From positions 492,429-556,428 of the forward strand of contig NZ_FPEI01000003.1 of NCBI RefSeq assembly GCF_900117415.1: a stretch of 64,000 nt of DNA, read 5' to 3'. This DNA comes from Hyphomicrobium sp. CS1BSMeth3. GTDB taxonomy: Bacteria > Pseudomonadota > Alphaproteobacteria > Rhizobiales > Hyphomicrobiaceae. The notes below the pieces were generated by a model. That model was not told the DNA's origin. It saw only the letters and a program-made list of their open reading frames with translations, and did no database searches. Shown here piece by piece: positions 35,858 through 45,079 of the stretch (its first letter is position 1; every line of letters starts with the position of its first letter). Both the position numbers and the translations under genes were made by a program.

Positions 35858-38605
35858 ATGCCGGACCGAGATGTTTCTGCTCTATCCGACAAGCCTTGGC
35901 ATGCCCTACCTGCCGAAACCGCGATCACCGACCTCGCCAGCGCGCGCGAAGGGCTCGGCAACACCGAGGCGGCGGCCCGCCTGCAGCGCCATGGCCCCAA
36001 TGCCCTGCCGGTCGGCGCGAGAAAATCCCTTCTGACGCGGTTCCTCCTGCAATTTCACAACGTGCTGATCTACGTGATGATCGTCGGCGCGACGATCACG
36101 GTGGCGCTCGGCCATTATGTCGATACGGCCGTCATTCTCGCGGTCATCATCATCAACGCCATCATCGGCGTCATCCAGGAGAACAAAGCCGAAGCAGCGC
36201 TCGACGCCATCCGCGACATGATCAGCCCGCGCGCCTCGGTGCTCCGCGAAGGCCATCGCGTGTCGATCAATGCGGCGGACCTCGTGCCGGGCGATGTGCT
36301 GCTGCTGGAGGCGGGTGACCGCGTCACGGCCGATATCCGCCTCATCAAGGCGCGCAATCTGCGCATCGACGAGGCGATCCTGACAGGCGAGTCGGTCGCC
36401 GCGGACAAGAGTACGGAACCTGCCGCCGCCGCGGCCGCCCTCGGCGACCGCCGCTCCATGGCCTACTCGGGGACACTCGTCACGGCCGGCCAGGGCACTG
36501 GTGTCGTCGTCGCAACGGGCACGCACTCGGAGATCGGCCGCATCAGCGCGCTGCTGAGCCGCGTCGAGCAGCTCGAGACGCCGCTCATCCGGCAGATGGA
36601 CCAGTTTGCCCGCCAGCTCACGATCGCCATTCTGGCACTGTGCGCGCTGACGTTCCTCTTTGCGGTGTTCGTGCGCGACTATCCGACGGACCTGGCTTTT
36701 CTCGCAGTCGTCAGCATGGCCGTGGGCGCCGTCCCGGAGGGCCTGCCCGCGGTGATGACCATCACGCTGGCCATCGGCGTGCAGCGCATGGCCGCACGCA
36801 ATGCCATCATCCGCCACCTTCCCGCCGTCGAGACGCTCGGCTCCGTCTCGACCATCTGCTCCGACAAGACCGGCACACTCACGCGCAACGAGATGACCGT
36901 GACGCGCGTCGTCGTCGCCGACAGTACCTATGACGTGGGCGGTGTCGGCTATGCGCCCAAGGGCGGCTTCAGTCTTGGCGGGAGCGAAGCCGACCCGACC
37001 GCAAATCGTGCCCTCATGAGCGCGGCTCGCGCTGCCATCCTCTGCAATGACGCGGCATTGCAGGAGCGCCATGGCCAGTGGTCCGTCGATGGCGACCCCA
37101 TGGAGGGCGCACTCATGGCCTTCGGCCTCAAGGCGGGCTATGAGCGCGAGCAACTGATCAAGTCCCTGCCGCGCCTCGACGAGATCCCGTTCGATTCCGC
37201 ACACCGCTACATGGCAACGCTGCACCACAGTCACGACGGCGCGGTCTTTGCCTGCATCAAGGGTGCGCCGGAGCAAGTACTCGACATGTGCCGCACGCAA
37301 ACGGCCGACGGCGGCGAGGCGCCACTCGCCAAGGCCTATTGGCTGAAGGCGATCGATGAGCTTGCCCGAAATGGCCAGCGCGTTCTCGCCCTCGCCTCGC
37401 TCGATATGCCGCACGACAGGCGCACGCTCGACTTCAGCGATGTCAACGAGGGCCTGAGACTGGATGCCCTCGTCGGCCTCATCGATCCGCCGCGGCCCGA
37501 AGCCATTGCGGCCGTCGCGGAGTGCCGCAGCGCAGGAATCTCCGTGAAGATGATCACCGGCGATCATGCCGCAACGGCGGGCGCCATCGCGGGCGAGCTC
37601 GGGCTCGCCACCAGTGCCAAGGTGGTGACGGGCCACGACCTCGACACCGTCAACGACGTGACGCTGCGCACGCTCGCCGCGGAGACGAGCGTCTTCGCCC
37701 GCACGAGCCCCGAGCACAAGCTGCGCCTCGTCGAGGCCTTGCAAGCCGACGGCGACGTCATTGCCATGACCGGTGACGGCGTCAACGATGCGCCCGCGTT
37801 GAAGCGCGCCGACGTCGGCGTCGCCATGGGCCGCAGCGGCACCGAGGCGGCGAAGGAAGCTTCCGACATGGTGCTGGCTGACGACAACTTCGCCTCGATC
37901 GTCGCCGCGGTGCGCGAAGGGCGTACGGTGTATGATAACCTGACGAAGGTGATCGGCTGGACGCTGCCGACCAACGGCGGCGAGTTCCTGATCGTCGTCA
38001 TCGCCATTCTGTTCGGCATCACATTGCCGCTCACGCCGGTCCAGATCCTGTGGATCAACATGGTCACCACGGTCGGCCTCGGCCTCGTGCTCGCCTTCGA
38101 GCCGGCCGAGCCCGATATCATGCAGCGTCCGCCGCGCGCCGCCGATTCGCCGATCCTTTCCCCTTTCCTGCTCTGGCGCGTCGTCTTCGTATCGTGCCTC
38201 TTCGCTATCGGCGCGCTCGGCATTTTCGCCTGGGCGCTCAATCGTGGCCTCGGCATCGAGACGGCGCGGACCATGGTGGTAAACACGGTCGTGGTACTTG
38301 AACTTTTCTATCTGTTCTCAGTCAGGTACCTGTATGGGGCGTCGCTCACGTGGCGCGGCATCGTCGGCACGCCAGCCGTGCTGATCGGCATTGCCATCAT
38401 CGTAAGTCTTCAAATGGCCTTCACGTACCTTCCCTCGATGCAGTACCTCTTTCAGACAACCAGCATCGGGTTCGTGGAGAGTGCCGCCATCATCGCCACA
38501 GGCATCGCCCTGTTCGGCATTCTGGAGATCGAGAAGCGCATCGGCCGCGCGCTCTTCCCGGCGCTGCAGCCCCGCGCGGCAAAACTTGAACTACGAACCA
38601 CGTGA
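35858..38605 (+). CDS. Cation-transporting P-type ATPase (type II, PacL-like)
   Basis: A 915-residue membrane ATPase. It has the N-terminal cation-ATPase domain, an actuator segment ending in ILTGES, the phosphorylation site CSDKTGTLTRNEMTVTRV with Asp336, the nucleotide-binding KGAPEQVLDMC, and the hinge MTGDGVNDAPALKRADVGVAMG. About ten helices are predicted, and the fourth helix has VPEGLPAVMT, which points to a calcium- or other divalent-cation-type pump. The substrate is not proven. ATG 35858 is preferred because GGAG precedes it; a GTG at 35816 would add 14 residues. Confidence 0.9.
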   Translation: MPDRDVSALSDKPWHALPAETAITDLASAREGLGNTEAAARLQRHGPNALPVGARKSLLTRFLLQFHNVLIYVMIVGATITVALGHYVDTAVILAVIIINAIIGVIQENKAEAALDAIRDMISPRASVLREGHRVSINAADLVPGDVLLLEAGDRVTADIRLIKARNLRIDEAILTGESVAADKSTEPAAAAAALGDRRSMAYSGTLVTAGQGTGVVVATGTHSEIGRISALLSRVEQLETPLIRQMDQFARQLTIAILALCALTFLFAVFVRDYPTDLAFLAVVSMAVGAVPEGLPAVMTITLAIGVQRMAARNAIIRHLPAVETLGSVSTICSDKTGTLTRNEMTVTRVVVADSTYDVGGVGYAPKGGFSLGGSEADPTANRALMSAARAAILCNDAALQERHGQWSVDGDPMEGALMAFGLKAGYEREQLIKSLPRLDEIPFDSAHRYMATLHHSHDGAVFACIKGAPEQVLDMCRTQTADGGEAPLAKAYWLKAIDELARNGQRVLALASLDMPHDRRTLDFSDVNEGLRLDALVGLIDPPRPEAIAAVAECRSAGISVKMITGDHAATAGAIAGELGLATSAKVVTGHDLDTVNDVTLRTLAAETSVFARTSPEHKLRLVEALQADGDVIAMTGDGVNDAPALKRADVGVAMGRSGTEAAKEASDMVLADDNFASIVAAVREGRTVYDNLTKVIGWTLPTNGGEFLIVVIAILFGITLPLTPVQILWINMVTTVGLGLVLAFEPAEPDIMQRPPRAADSPILSPFLLWRVVFVSCLFAIGALGIFAWALNRGLGIETARTMVVNTVVVLELFYLFSVRYLYGASLTWRGIVGTPAVLIGIAIIVSLQMAFTYLPSMQYLFQTTSIGFVESAAIIATGIALFGILEIEKRIGRALFPALQPRAAKLELRTT

Positions 38606-38661
38606 CTGCACCTCGCTGCCCGTCACGCATCGACAAGCCTAAGTAGAAAGGGATCGCGATC

Positions 38662-39504
38662 ATGGCCTACAAGTCCATTCTGGTGCACCTCAACAATGAA
38701 GGCCGCGTGAAGCGCCTGATGAGCGCGGCGATGCAGCTCGCGCTCCCCTCCAACTCCCACGTGACCGGGCTGTTCGTGGTGCCCCCCGCTCCGCCGAAGT
38801 CGCCGCTGCTGCCGATGATCTCCGGCGGCGCCATCGCGAGCGCACTCGACGCCTACCGCAAAACCGGCGAGGGCATCCACAAGGCCTTCGACGAAGCGAT
38901 CAGCGGGCAGCCCGTCGTGGGCGAGTGGCGGCTCCATCAGGCCAGGCGCCCGGGCTATGTCGAGGCAGTTCTCGATCATGCGCGCTCGGCCGACGTCGTC
39001 GTCGCGGCGCAGAAGGAGAGCGACTGGGACTACGCCGATATGTTCGACGTGCCCGATTGGCTCGCCATGGAGGGCGGGCGGCCCGTGCTCATCGTGCCGA
39101 AGGCCGGTGAGCTCGGCTCGATCGGCGAGCGCGTCGTGGTCGCCTGGAACAACAGCCGCGAGGCGGCGCGTGCCGTCTTCGATGCCCTCCCGCTGCTACA
39201 GAAGGCAAATGAAGTGACGGTCCTCTCCGTCGAGGAGGCGGGCAAGCCCGAGGCGACGAGCGAGATCGCCGGGGCCGAGATCGGCGCGACGCTCGCCCGT
39301 CACGGCGTGAAGGTCAATGTCCAGCAGACCAAGCCCGGCCGCGGCGATGCGGGCGTCGAGCTGCTCGCCCAGGTCTCGGCCCATCGCGCCGACCTCCTGG
39401 TCATGGGCTGCTTCGGCAGGTCGCGGCTCAGGGAGTTCGTCCTCGGCGGCGCCTCGCGCCACGTGCTTCAGAATGCGACCGTTCCGGTGCTGATGTCCCA
39501 CTAG
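38662..39504 (+). CDS. Universal stress protein, two-domain
   Basis: A 280-residue cytosolic protein with two regions related to the UspA fold. The first begins MAYKSILVHLNNEGR, and the second begins RVVVAWNNSREAARAVFDALPLL and ends with the nucleotide-binding loop GCFGRSRLREFVLGGASRHVLQNATVPVLMSH. It is expected to bind ATP and act in stress responses. It lies 56 bp after the P-type ATPase gene and is followed by a clear terminator, so the two may be cotranscribed. Confidence 0.9.
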   Translation: MAYKSILVHLNNEGRVKRLMSAAMQLALPSNSHVTGLFVVPPAPPKSPLLPMISGGAIASALDAYRKTGEGIHKAFDEAISGQPVVGEWRLHQARRPGYVEAVLDHARSADVVVAAQKESDWDYADMFDVPDWLAMEGGRPVLIVPKAGELGSIGERVVVAWNNSREAARAVFDALPLLQKANEVTVLSVEEAGKPEATSEIAGAEIGATLARHGVKVNVQQTKPGRGDAGVELLAQVSAHRADLLVMGCFGRSRLREFVLGGASRHVLQNATVPVLMSH

Positions 39505-39541
39505 GCCCGGCGAAGGCGCCCCGCCATCTTTCGCGACGACC

Positions 39542-39569
39542 AAGGACGGGCCCTGCGCCCGTCCTTTTT
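39542..39569 (+). terminator. Rho-independent terminator after the universal stress protein
   Basis: Stem AAGGACGGGC/GCCCGTCCTT with a 5 nt loop followed by a T5 tract, a textbook intrinsic terminator 37 bp past the stop codon. Confidence 0.92.
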
Positions 39570-39647
39570 GCATCCGGCGTTTGTCCTGTCCGAGCGCCTC
39601 GACATTTTGATGCTGGTACGGAGCACTGCCATTTGCGATGATGTCCA

Positions 39648-39675
39648 AAAATTCCGGATGCTAAAATTCCGGATG
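39648..39675 (+). promoter_or_regulatory. Tandem 13 bp direct repeat before the cytochrome P450 gene
   Basis: AAAATTCCGGATG occurs twice (39648-39660 and 39663-39675, period 15 bp), ending 15 bp before the P450 start codon. The position suggests an operator or a leader element; the regulator is unknown. Confidence 0.4.
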
Positions 39676-39690
39676 TTAGGGAGCATCCAG

Positions 39691-40878
39691 ATGAGCGAGC
39701 GGCCTCCGGTCACCGATTGGCTGACGGACTGGGATCATCTCGACTCGCGATGGGTCGACGATCCTTTTCCCATTTGGGAGACAATCCGCGGCGCCGAGTG
39801 TCCGATCGCCCATACGGACCGCTACCGTGGCGCCTACCTCCCGACGCGCTACGCCGACATTCGCGAGATCGCCTACGACCCTGAGAACTTCTCCTCGCGT
39901 CAGGTGGTCATTCGCGACAGTCAGCCGATCACGGGCGGCGGCGCGCCCCCGATCACTTCCGATCCGCCGCGCCATCGGACGGCGCGCATGGTGCTCCTGC
40001 CGCCGTTCACGCCGCAGGCCATCGAGAAGCTGAGGCCCAAGGCGCGCGCGATCTGCAACGAGCTGATCGATGCCTTTGCCGACAAGCCCGGCTGCGATGC
40101 CGCCGTCGACTATGCCCAGCACATTCCCGTGCGGGTCATTGCCGCGATGCTCGGCATTCCCGAGAGCGACGGCGACCGCTTCCGCAAATGGATCCACGAG
40201 ATCCTCGAGCTCGGCACCACCGACGAGACCGTCCTGCAGCGAGGGCTCAATGAAATAACGGAGTACTTCGCCGGCCACATGTCCGCGCGCCGGGAAGCGC
40301 CGGGCGATGACCTCATCAGCTATCTCCTGCAGGCCAAGTATCCCGATGGCGAGCCCTTCAAGCCGAACCATGTGCTCGGCAGTCTGCGGCTGCTGCTCGT
40401 CGCCGGTATCGATACGACGTGGAGCGGCATCGGCGCCTCGATCTGGCATCTCGCGCGCACGCCTGCAGATCGCGCGCGTCTCGTCCGCGAGCCAGCGCTG
40501 ATCCCCACGGCCATCGAGGAATTCTTGCGCGCCTATGCGCCGGTGACCATGGCTCGTCTCGTCGCCAAGGAGACCACGGTCAACGGGTGCAAATTCGCGG
40601 AAGGCCAGATGGTTATGCTGTCATTTCCAGCCGCCAACCGCGATCCCGAAGCCTTTCCCGATGCCGACAAGGTCATCATAGATCGTCAGGAGAACCGGCA
40701 CGCGGCGTTCGGGCTCGGCATTCATCGCTGCATCGGATCGAACCTCGCGCGCATGGAGATGACGGTGGCCGTCGAGGAGCTGCTGCGCCGCTGCCCCGAG
40801 TTCCGCCTAGCGGGAGACGTAGTGTGGTCGCACGGCACAGTCCGAGGGCCACGCGAGCTGCCGATCGCCTTCAAGTGA
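39691..40878 (+). CDS. Cytochrome P450
   Basis: A 395-residue soluble bacterial P450. It has the I-helix oxygen-binding motif AGIDTTWSGI, the ExxR-type segment IEEFLRAYAPVTMARLV, and the haem-binding loop AAFGLGIHRCIGSNLARME with the axial Cys347. It hydroxylates an unknown substrate using electrons from a ferredoxin system not encoded nearby. The ATG at 39691 (MSERPPVTDWL) is preferred; the open frame extends upstream through the terminator and repeat region. Confidence 0.92.
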   Translation: MSERPPVTDWLTDWDHLDSRWVDDPFPIWETIRGAECPIAHTDRYRGAYLPTRYADIREIAYDPENFSSRQVVIRDSQPITGGGAPPITSDPPRHRTARMVLLPPFTPQAIEKLRPKARAICNELIDAFADKPGCDAAVDYAQHIPVRVIAAMLGIPESDGDRFRKWIHEILELGTTDETVLQRGLNEITEYFAGHMSARREAPGDDLISYLLQAKYPDGEPFKPNHVLGSLRLLLVAGIDTTWSGIGASIWHLARTPADRARLVREPALIPTAIEEFLRAYAPVTMARLVAKETTVNGCKFAEGQMVMLSFPAANRDPEAFPDADKVIIDRQENRHAAFGLGIHRCIGSNLARMEMTVAVEELLRRCPEFRLAGDVVWSHGTVRGPRELPIAFK

Positions 40879-41011
40879 GGCTTCGCGCGCACTACGAATT
40901 TGTAATGCCGCAACTGGGTGGCATAGCGGCGCATCTGGCTTGAAGATCCATGCCCGAAGTGGTTCAAGGGGCGCAGCAATACGCGGCGCCAGAACCGGGA
41001 TGGAAACGGGT

Positions 41012-42172
41012 ATGAATCTCTCGCGCAGAGCCTATCTCGGCGGCATGGGCGCAGCGTTCGGCGCCGGGCTGTTGCCGAGGAGGGCGGGCGCGCAGGTCAA
41101 GCCGCTTCCAAGCCTGCCATCGACCATGATCTGGAGCGTCGGCGACGACGACGGCCCCCGCTACAAGGAAGCGCAGGCCATCGCCGATGCCATCAGCAAG
41201 GCCCATGGCACGCGCATCCGCCTGCAGCCCTCGGAGCGGGCGTTCGGGCGTATGGAGCAGCTCAAGGAGCGCCAGGTCACGCTCGGTCTGCTCGGCATGG
41301 AAGCTTTCTTCGCCGCCGAGGGTCTCTTCAGCTATGTCGCGCCGACGTGGGGGCCGCAGGATCTTCGCTGCCTCCTCGGGCGCATGAGCTCGATGTCGAT
41401 CGTGGCGACCGAGGCGAGCGGCATCAGGAAGCCCGCGGACCTGAAGGGCAAACGCTTGGCGCGCGCCCCGGGCAACATGGCGCTCACATACAGGCTCGAT
41501 GCGATTCTCGATGCCGCCGGCATCAGCCTCAAGGACCTCACCCTCGTCGATTTCGCGAGCGGCAACGATGCCCTCGCAGCTCTTGCGCGAGGCGAGGTCG
41601 ATTGCGCGGGAGCCATTCCGACGGCAGGCTCGGCGCGTGCGCTCGAACCTATCGCGGACTCGATTTTCTGGATCGAGTTCCCGGGCTCGGACAAGGATTT
41701 CTGGAGCAAGCTGCAGCGGACCCTGCCGGTACTCCTTCCCTTTACCGAGGATACAGGACCGGGCATCAGCAAAGCGGCACCCAAGGCCATCGTAGGCTAC
41801 CGCGACCCGGTGGCGACGGTGTACGCCGATGCTGGCGAGCTCGAAATGTATGCGGTGACCAAGGCGATCGCCGACAACTTCGAGACTTATAGTCAGGCCA
41901 TGCCAATCCTGGAGCGTTGGGAGCTGCCTCGGTCGGCAGGCTTCCCGACGACCGTCCCGTTCCACGACGGCGCAATCCGCTTTCTCAAGGAGAAGGGTGT
42001 CTGGACTGCCGAGCATCAGCGCTGGCAGGACGGCGTGATGCGCCGATCCACGCGGCTGCGGCAAGGCTGGGCGGAAATGATGGCCAAGGAGCCCGCGGCG
42101 AAGGACGCCGATCCCGCGAAACTGACGGAGCTTTGGGCTCCGCGGCGCGCGGAAATTCTGAAGGCGCTCTAA
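41012..42172 (+). CDS. TAXI family TRAP substrate-binding protein
   Basis: A 386-residue secreted binding protein. An N-terminal signal (MNLSRRAYLGGMGAAFGAG, with two Arg) is followed by a two-lobe fold with the family segments GTRIRLQPSERAFGRMEQL and DLKGKRLARAPGN. TAXI proteins serve TRAP transporters with a fused DctQM permease, but no such permease is adjacent, so the partner is elsewhere. The ligand is unknown. A start at 41000 (METGMNL) is also possible. Confidence 0.82.
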   Translation: MNLSRRAYLGGMGAAFGAGLLPRRAGAQVKPLPSLPSTMIWSVGDDDGPRYKEAQAIADAISKAHGTRIRLQPSERAFGRMEQLKERQVTLGLLGMEAFFAAEGLFSYVAPTWGPQDLRCLLGRMSSMSIVATEASGIRKPADLKGKRLARAPGNMALTYRLDAILDAAGISLKDLTLVDFASGNDALAALARGEVDCAGAIPTAGSARALEPIADSIFWIEFPGSDKDFWSKLQRTLPVLLPFTEDTGPGISKAAPKAIVGYRDPVATVYADAGELEMYAVTKAIADNFETYSQAMPILERWELPRSAGFPTTVPFHDGAIRFLKEKGVWTAEHQRWQDGVMRRSTRLRQGWAEMMAKEPAAKDADPAKLTELWAPRRAEILKAL

Positions 42173-42494
42173 AAGATCCCCGCCTCACATAATTCCTGGG
42201 ATCGTCGCGGTCCCAAATGTCCGTACAGGCGCTCGGTAGAGCGTTCAGCGGGGTAGGCAGTGCGTCCCGCTCGGGTAGGGGTATCTATGCATGTTCCCCA
42301 ATAGGCCCCCAATGTTTTCAGAATGTTGCTATTTGATGCGTCACTTTGACACTCATTTAACCACGTAACTCCCTGTTCTCGCCCGATTTCGCCGGCTAAC
42401 AGCCCTCCGGTCCCCGCGCCAATGCGGGTCCAATCCAGTCCCGTCGCCAATCTGGCGCGGGTCAACGGGTGCACAGACAACGGGGGAATAACTC
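42173..42494. other. Non-coding gap before the M15-type peptidase gene
   Basis: 322 bp with no supported gene. A weak hairpin (TGGGATCG/CGGTCCCA, 3 nt loop, one wobble) at 42197-42215 may end the TAXI transcript. The rest looks like an upstream region. Confidence 0.4.
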
Positions 42495-42920
42495 ATGTCT
42501 TGCGTATCAAACGCGCTGCGTCTCGTCGCGAGCGCTTTCGCCCTGATCGTCGTTCTGTTTGCCGGCGCAACGCCGTCCTCAGCGCAAACCTCGACGTCCT
42601 GCCTTCCTGGGTCGATCCAGAGCACGCTGAACCAGATCCGCGCCAAGTTCGGACCGGTCCGCATCGTCTCGACCTTCCGCCGCGGCGCGGTCATCGCCGG
42701 CACCGGTCGGCGCAGCCTGCACGCCTCCTGCCGCGCCGTCGACTTCCACGCGCCGGCCGGCAAGCGCGCCGCCGTCATCGCGTGGCTGCGCACGAACCAC
42801 AAAGGCGGCCTCGGCATCTATAGCTGTGGCATGAGCCACCTGCACATCGACAATGGCGGCAACTACACGTGGAACAAGTGCGTCGGCGGTGGCCGTCGCC
42901 GAGTGGCCCACGCGAACTGA
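42495..42920 (+). CDS. Secreted D-Ala-D-Ala carboxypeptidase-like protein (peptidase M15/DUF882)
   Basis: A 141-residue protein with a signal peptide (residues 1-30, cleavage near SSAQT). The mature part matches the small peptidase M15 fold of the YcbK/DUF882 type: zinc ligands in RRSLHASCRAVDFHAP (His and Asp) and the C-terminal His in SHLHIDNG. It likely trims peptidoglycan in the periplasm. Four Cys in the mature domain may form disulfides, fitting an exported protein. Confidence 0.82.
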   Translation: MSCVSNALRLVASAFALIVVLFAGATPSSAQTSTSCLPGSIQSTLNQIRAKFGPVRIVSTFRRGAVIAGTGRRSLHASCRAVDFHAPAGKRAAVIAWLRTNHKGGLGIYSCGMSHLHIDNGGNYTWNKCVGGGRRRVAHAN

Positions 42921-43093
42921 CCGCAACGATGCTCTCAGCCATGACCGTGGCGCCCTGCTGCGGTCATGGCTGATCGCAGTTCCTTGTAATCGCATCGGGG
43001 AACTGCATTGGGATTGCCAAGTTGCCCGTCCATACTGATGGCTCACTGCCCCCGACAAGGCAGCGGCCCCACGGACGAGCCGGAGCAAAACCA

Positions 43094-44239
43094 ATGCGCA
43101 CTCTTCGACTTGTGACAGCCTGCGCTCTGATCCTGCCGGCGCTTGCTTTGACGCCGCCGGCCTCCGCCCAGCAGACGCGCGCGCCAGCCGCCCCGACGAC
43201 CGCCATCAAGGTCGAAAGCGTGGCGAAGAATCTGGTGCATCCCTGGGGGCTCCAATTCCTCCCTGACGGCCGGATGCTGGTGACCGAACGGCCGGGCCGC
43301 CTTCGCATCGTCACCCGCGACGGCACGCTCTCATCGCCGATTGCCGGCGTGCCGAAAGTCCACGCGGTCCGCCAGGGCGGGCTCCTCGACGTGGCCCTCA
43401 CACCCGATTTTGCGACCTCGCAGGAGATCCTCCTCACATTCGCCGAGCCCCGTGAGGACGGCCTCAGCGGCACCAGCGTCGCGAGTGGTCGCCTCGAGCT
43501 CACCGCAGGCGGCGGCCGCATCACGAATGTCCGCGTGATCTTCCGCCAGCAGCCGTCGATTGCCTCCGATATGCATTTCGGCTCGCGCATTGTCTTTGTG
43601 CCGGACGGATCGTTCTTCCTCACGGTCGGCGAGCGCTACACGCAGAAGCAGGAGGCGCAGGACCCCGCCAATCATCTCGGCAAGGTCATGCGGCTCAACC
43701 GCGACGGCACGCCCTTCGCGGGCAATCCCAATAAGCCTGGCTGGGATCCGGCGGTCTGGTCGATCGGGCATCGCAATATCCAGGCCGCCGCACTGCATCC
43801 CGAGACGGGCGAGCTTTGGATCGTCGACCATGGCGCGCGCGGGGGCGACGAGGTCAATGTCGTCCGCAAGGGCCTGAACTACGGCTGGCCCGTCATCACC
43901 TACGGGCGCGACTACTCCGGCGCCCCGATCGGCGAGGGCACGGCGAAGGCGGGCATGGAGCAGCCGCTCTACTACTGGGACCCGTCGATCGCGCCTTCCG
44001 GCGCCGCGTTCTACACCGGCGATCTCTTTCCCACCTGGAAGGGCAACCTGCTCGTCGGTGCGCTCGCCGGGCGCCACCTCTCGCGCCTCGTTCTGGATGG
44101 TGAGAAGGTCGTCGCCGAGGAAAGGTTGCTTGTAGACCTCGGCGCCCGTCTCCGCGACGTCCGCATGGGCCCTGACGGCGCCGTATGGATCCTCACCGAT
44201 CACGCCGATGGCCAGCTTCTGCGCCTCGTGCCGGGCTGA
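43094..44239 (+). CDS. Periplasmic PQQ-dependent aldose/sorbosone dehydrogenase
   Basis: A 381-residue secreted beta-propeller enzyme. The signal peptide ends at ASAQQ. The core has HPWGLQFLPDGRMLVTERPGRL, the catalytic-region GGLLDVALTPDF, and SIGHRNIQAAALHPETGELW, all typical of the soluble glucose/sorbosone dehydrogenase (YliI-like) family. It oxidises aldoses using PQQ. No PQQ synthesis genes are in the window. The start at 43094 has CGGAGC upstream. Confidence 0.85.
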   Translation: MRTLRLVTACALILPALALTPPASAQQTRAPAAPTTAIKVESVAKNLVHPWGLQFLPDGRMLVTERPGRLRIVTRDGTLSSPIAGVPKVHAVRQGGLLDVALTPDFATSQEILLTFAEPREDGLSGTSVASGRLELTAGGGRITNVRVIFRQQPSIASDMHFGSRIVFVPDGSFFLTVGERYTQKQEAQDPANHLGKVMRLNRDGTPFAGNPNKPGWDPAVWSIGHRNIQAAALHPETGELWIVDHGARGGDEVNVVRKGLNYGWPVITYGRDYSGAPIGEGTAKAGMEQPLYYWDPSIAPSGAAFYTGDLFPTWKGNLLVGALAGRHLSRLVLDGEKVVAEERLLVDLGARLRDVRMGPDGAVWILTDHADGQLLRLVPG

Positions 44240-44522
44240 TCTGCACTTCCTGCCGCGAAAACGGCCTGATTAGGGATACACTTTCCATGGCGCGCGCGTT
44301 GCGCAGCGTGGCAGGTGTTGCACGCGTGTGATCATTAGATGCTTTGTCTCTACGTGCTCCACGTCCGTCGGAGCCGCCTAACGACCCGGCACCGTCCAAG
44401 ACGCCGCGCTCCCGAGGCCGCGGGGGCGACTTGATCCGGCGCCGTCATAGACTAGAGTGCGGCGAGCGTTCGGACGGCGCGCCCGCAGTTGACGCAACAG
44501 CACATTACGAGGACTTGGTTCG

Positions 44523-45065
44523 ATGCTTGGCCCCTTGACCTACCTCGACGCGGCGGTGATCGCGATCGGCCTGATCTCGGGGCTACTCGCCATGTACCGC
44601 GGCTTCACGCGAGAGGTACTGTCGATCATTTCGTGGATCGCGGCCGCCGCCGCCGTGCTCTACTTCGTGCTCTATCACAAACCCATGGCCGAGCAGATCG
44701 CGCAGCAGTTCCATGCGCCGCCCGCCGTCGCCCAGGTCGTGGTCGGCGGCATCATCTTCCTGATCGTGCTCATTATCGTGCACTTGGTCACGTCCCGGCT
44801 CTCGGACACGATCCTGGACAGTCGCGTCGGCATGATCGACCGCCTGCTCGGTTTCCTCTTCGGCGTCGTGCGCGGCTTCATCCTCGTGGTGATCCCGTAC
44901 ATGTTCTACGAGTCGTTCGTGCCCGATCAGCAGCAGCAGCCTTCGTGGGTCAAGGAATCCATCTCCCTCCCCTACATCCAGGCGACCGGCAATACGTTCC
45001 GCGACGTGCTCGTGCGCGTCGTGCCGCCGTCGTTCAGCAAGCCCTCCGAGGGGCAGCAGGGGTAG
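44523..45065 (+). CDS. cvpA: CvpA family membrane protein
   Basis: A 180-residue protein with four to five predicted helices. It has the CvpA features YLDAAVIAIGLISGLLAMYRGFTREVLSI and DRLLGFLFGVVRGFILV. CvpA is linked to envelope function and, in many bacteria, to purF; here purF does not follow. It is convergent to alr, with 14 bp between the stop codons. Confidence 0.92.
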   Translation: MLGPLTYLDAAVIAIGLISGLLAMYRGFTREVLSIISWIAAAAAVLYFVLYHKPMAEQIAQQFHAPPAVAQVVVGGIIFLIVLIIVHLVTSRLSDTILDSRVGMIDRLLGFLFGVVRGFILVVIPYMFYESFVPDQQQQPSWVKESISLPYIQATGNTFRDVLVRVVPPSFSKPSEGQQG

Positions 45066-45079
45066 GAACGGGAGCCGCC

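Noticed and set aside
35906..37744. A 612-codon minus-strand open frame opposite the P-type ATPase
   Set aside because: Antisense, with no domain and the same biased composition. The plus-strand ATPase is certain.
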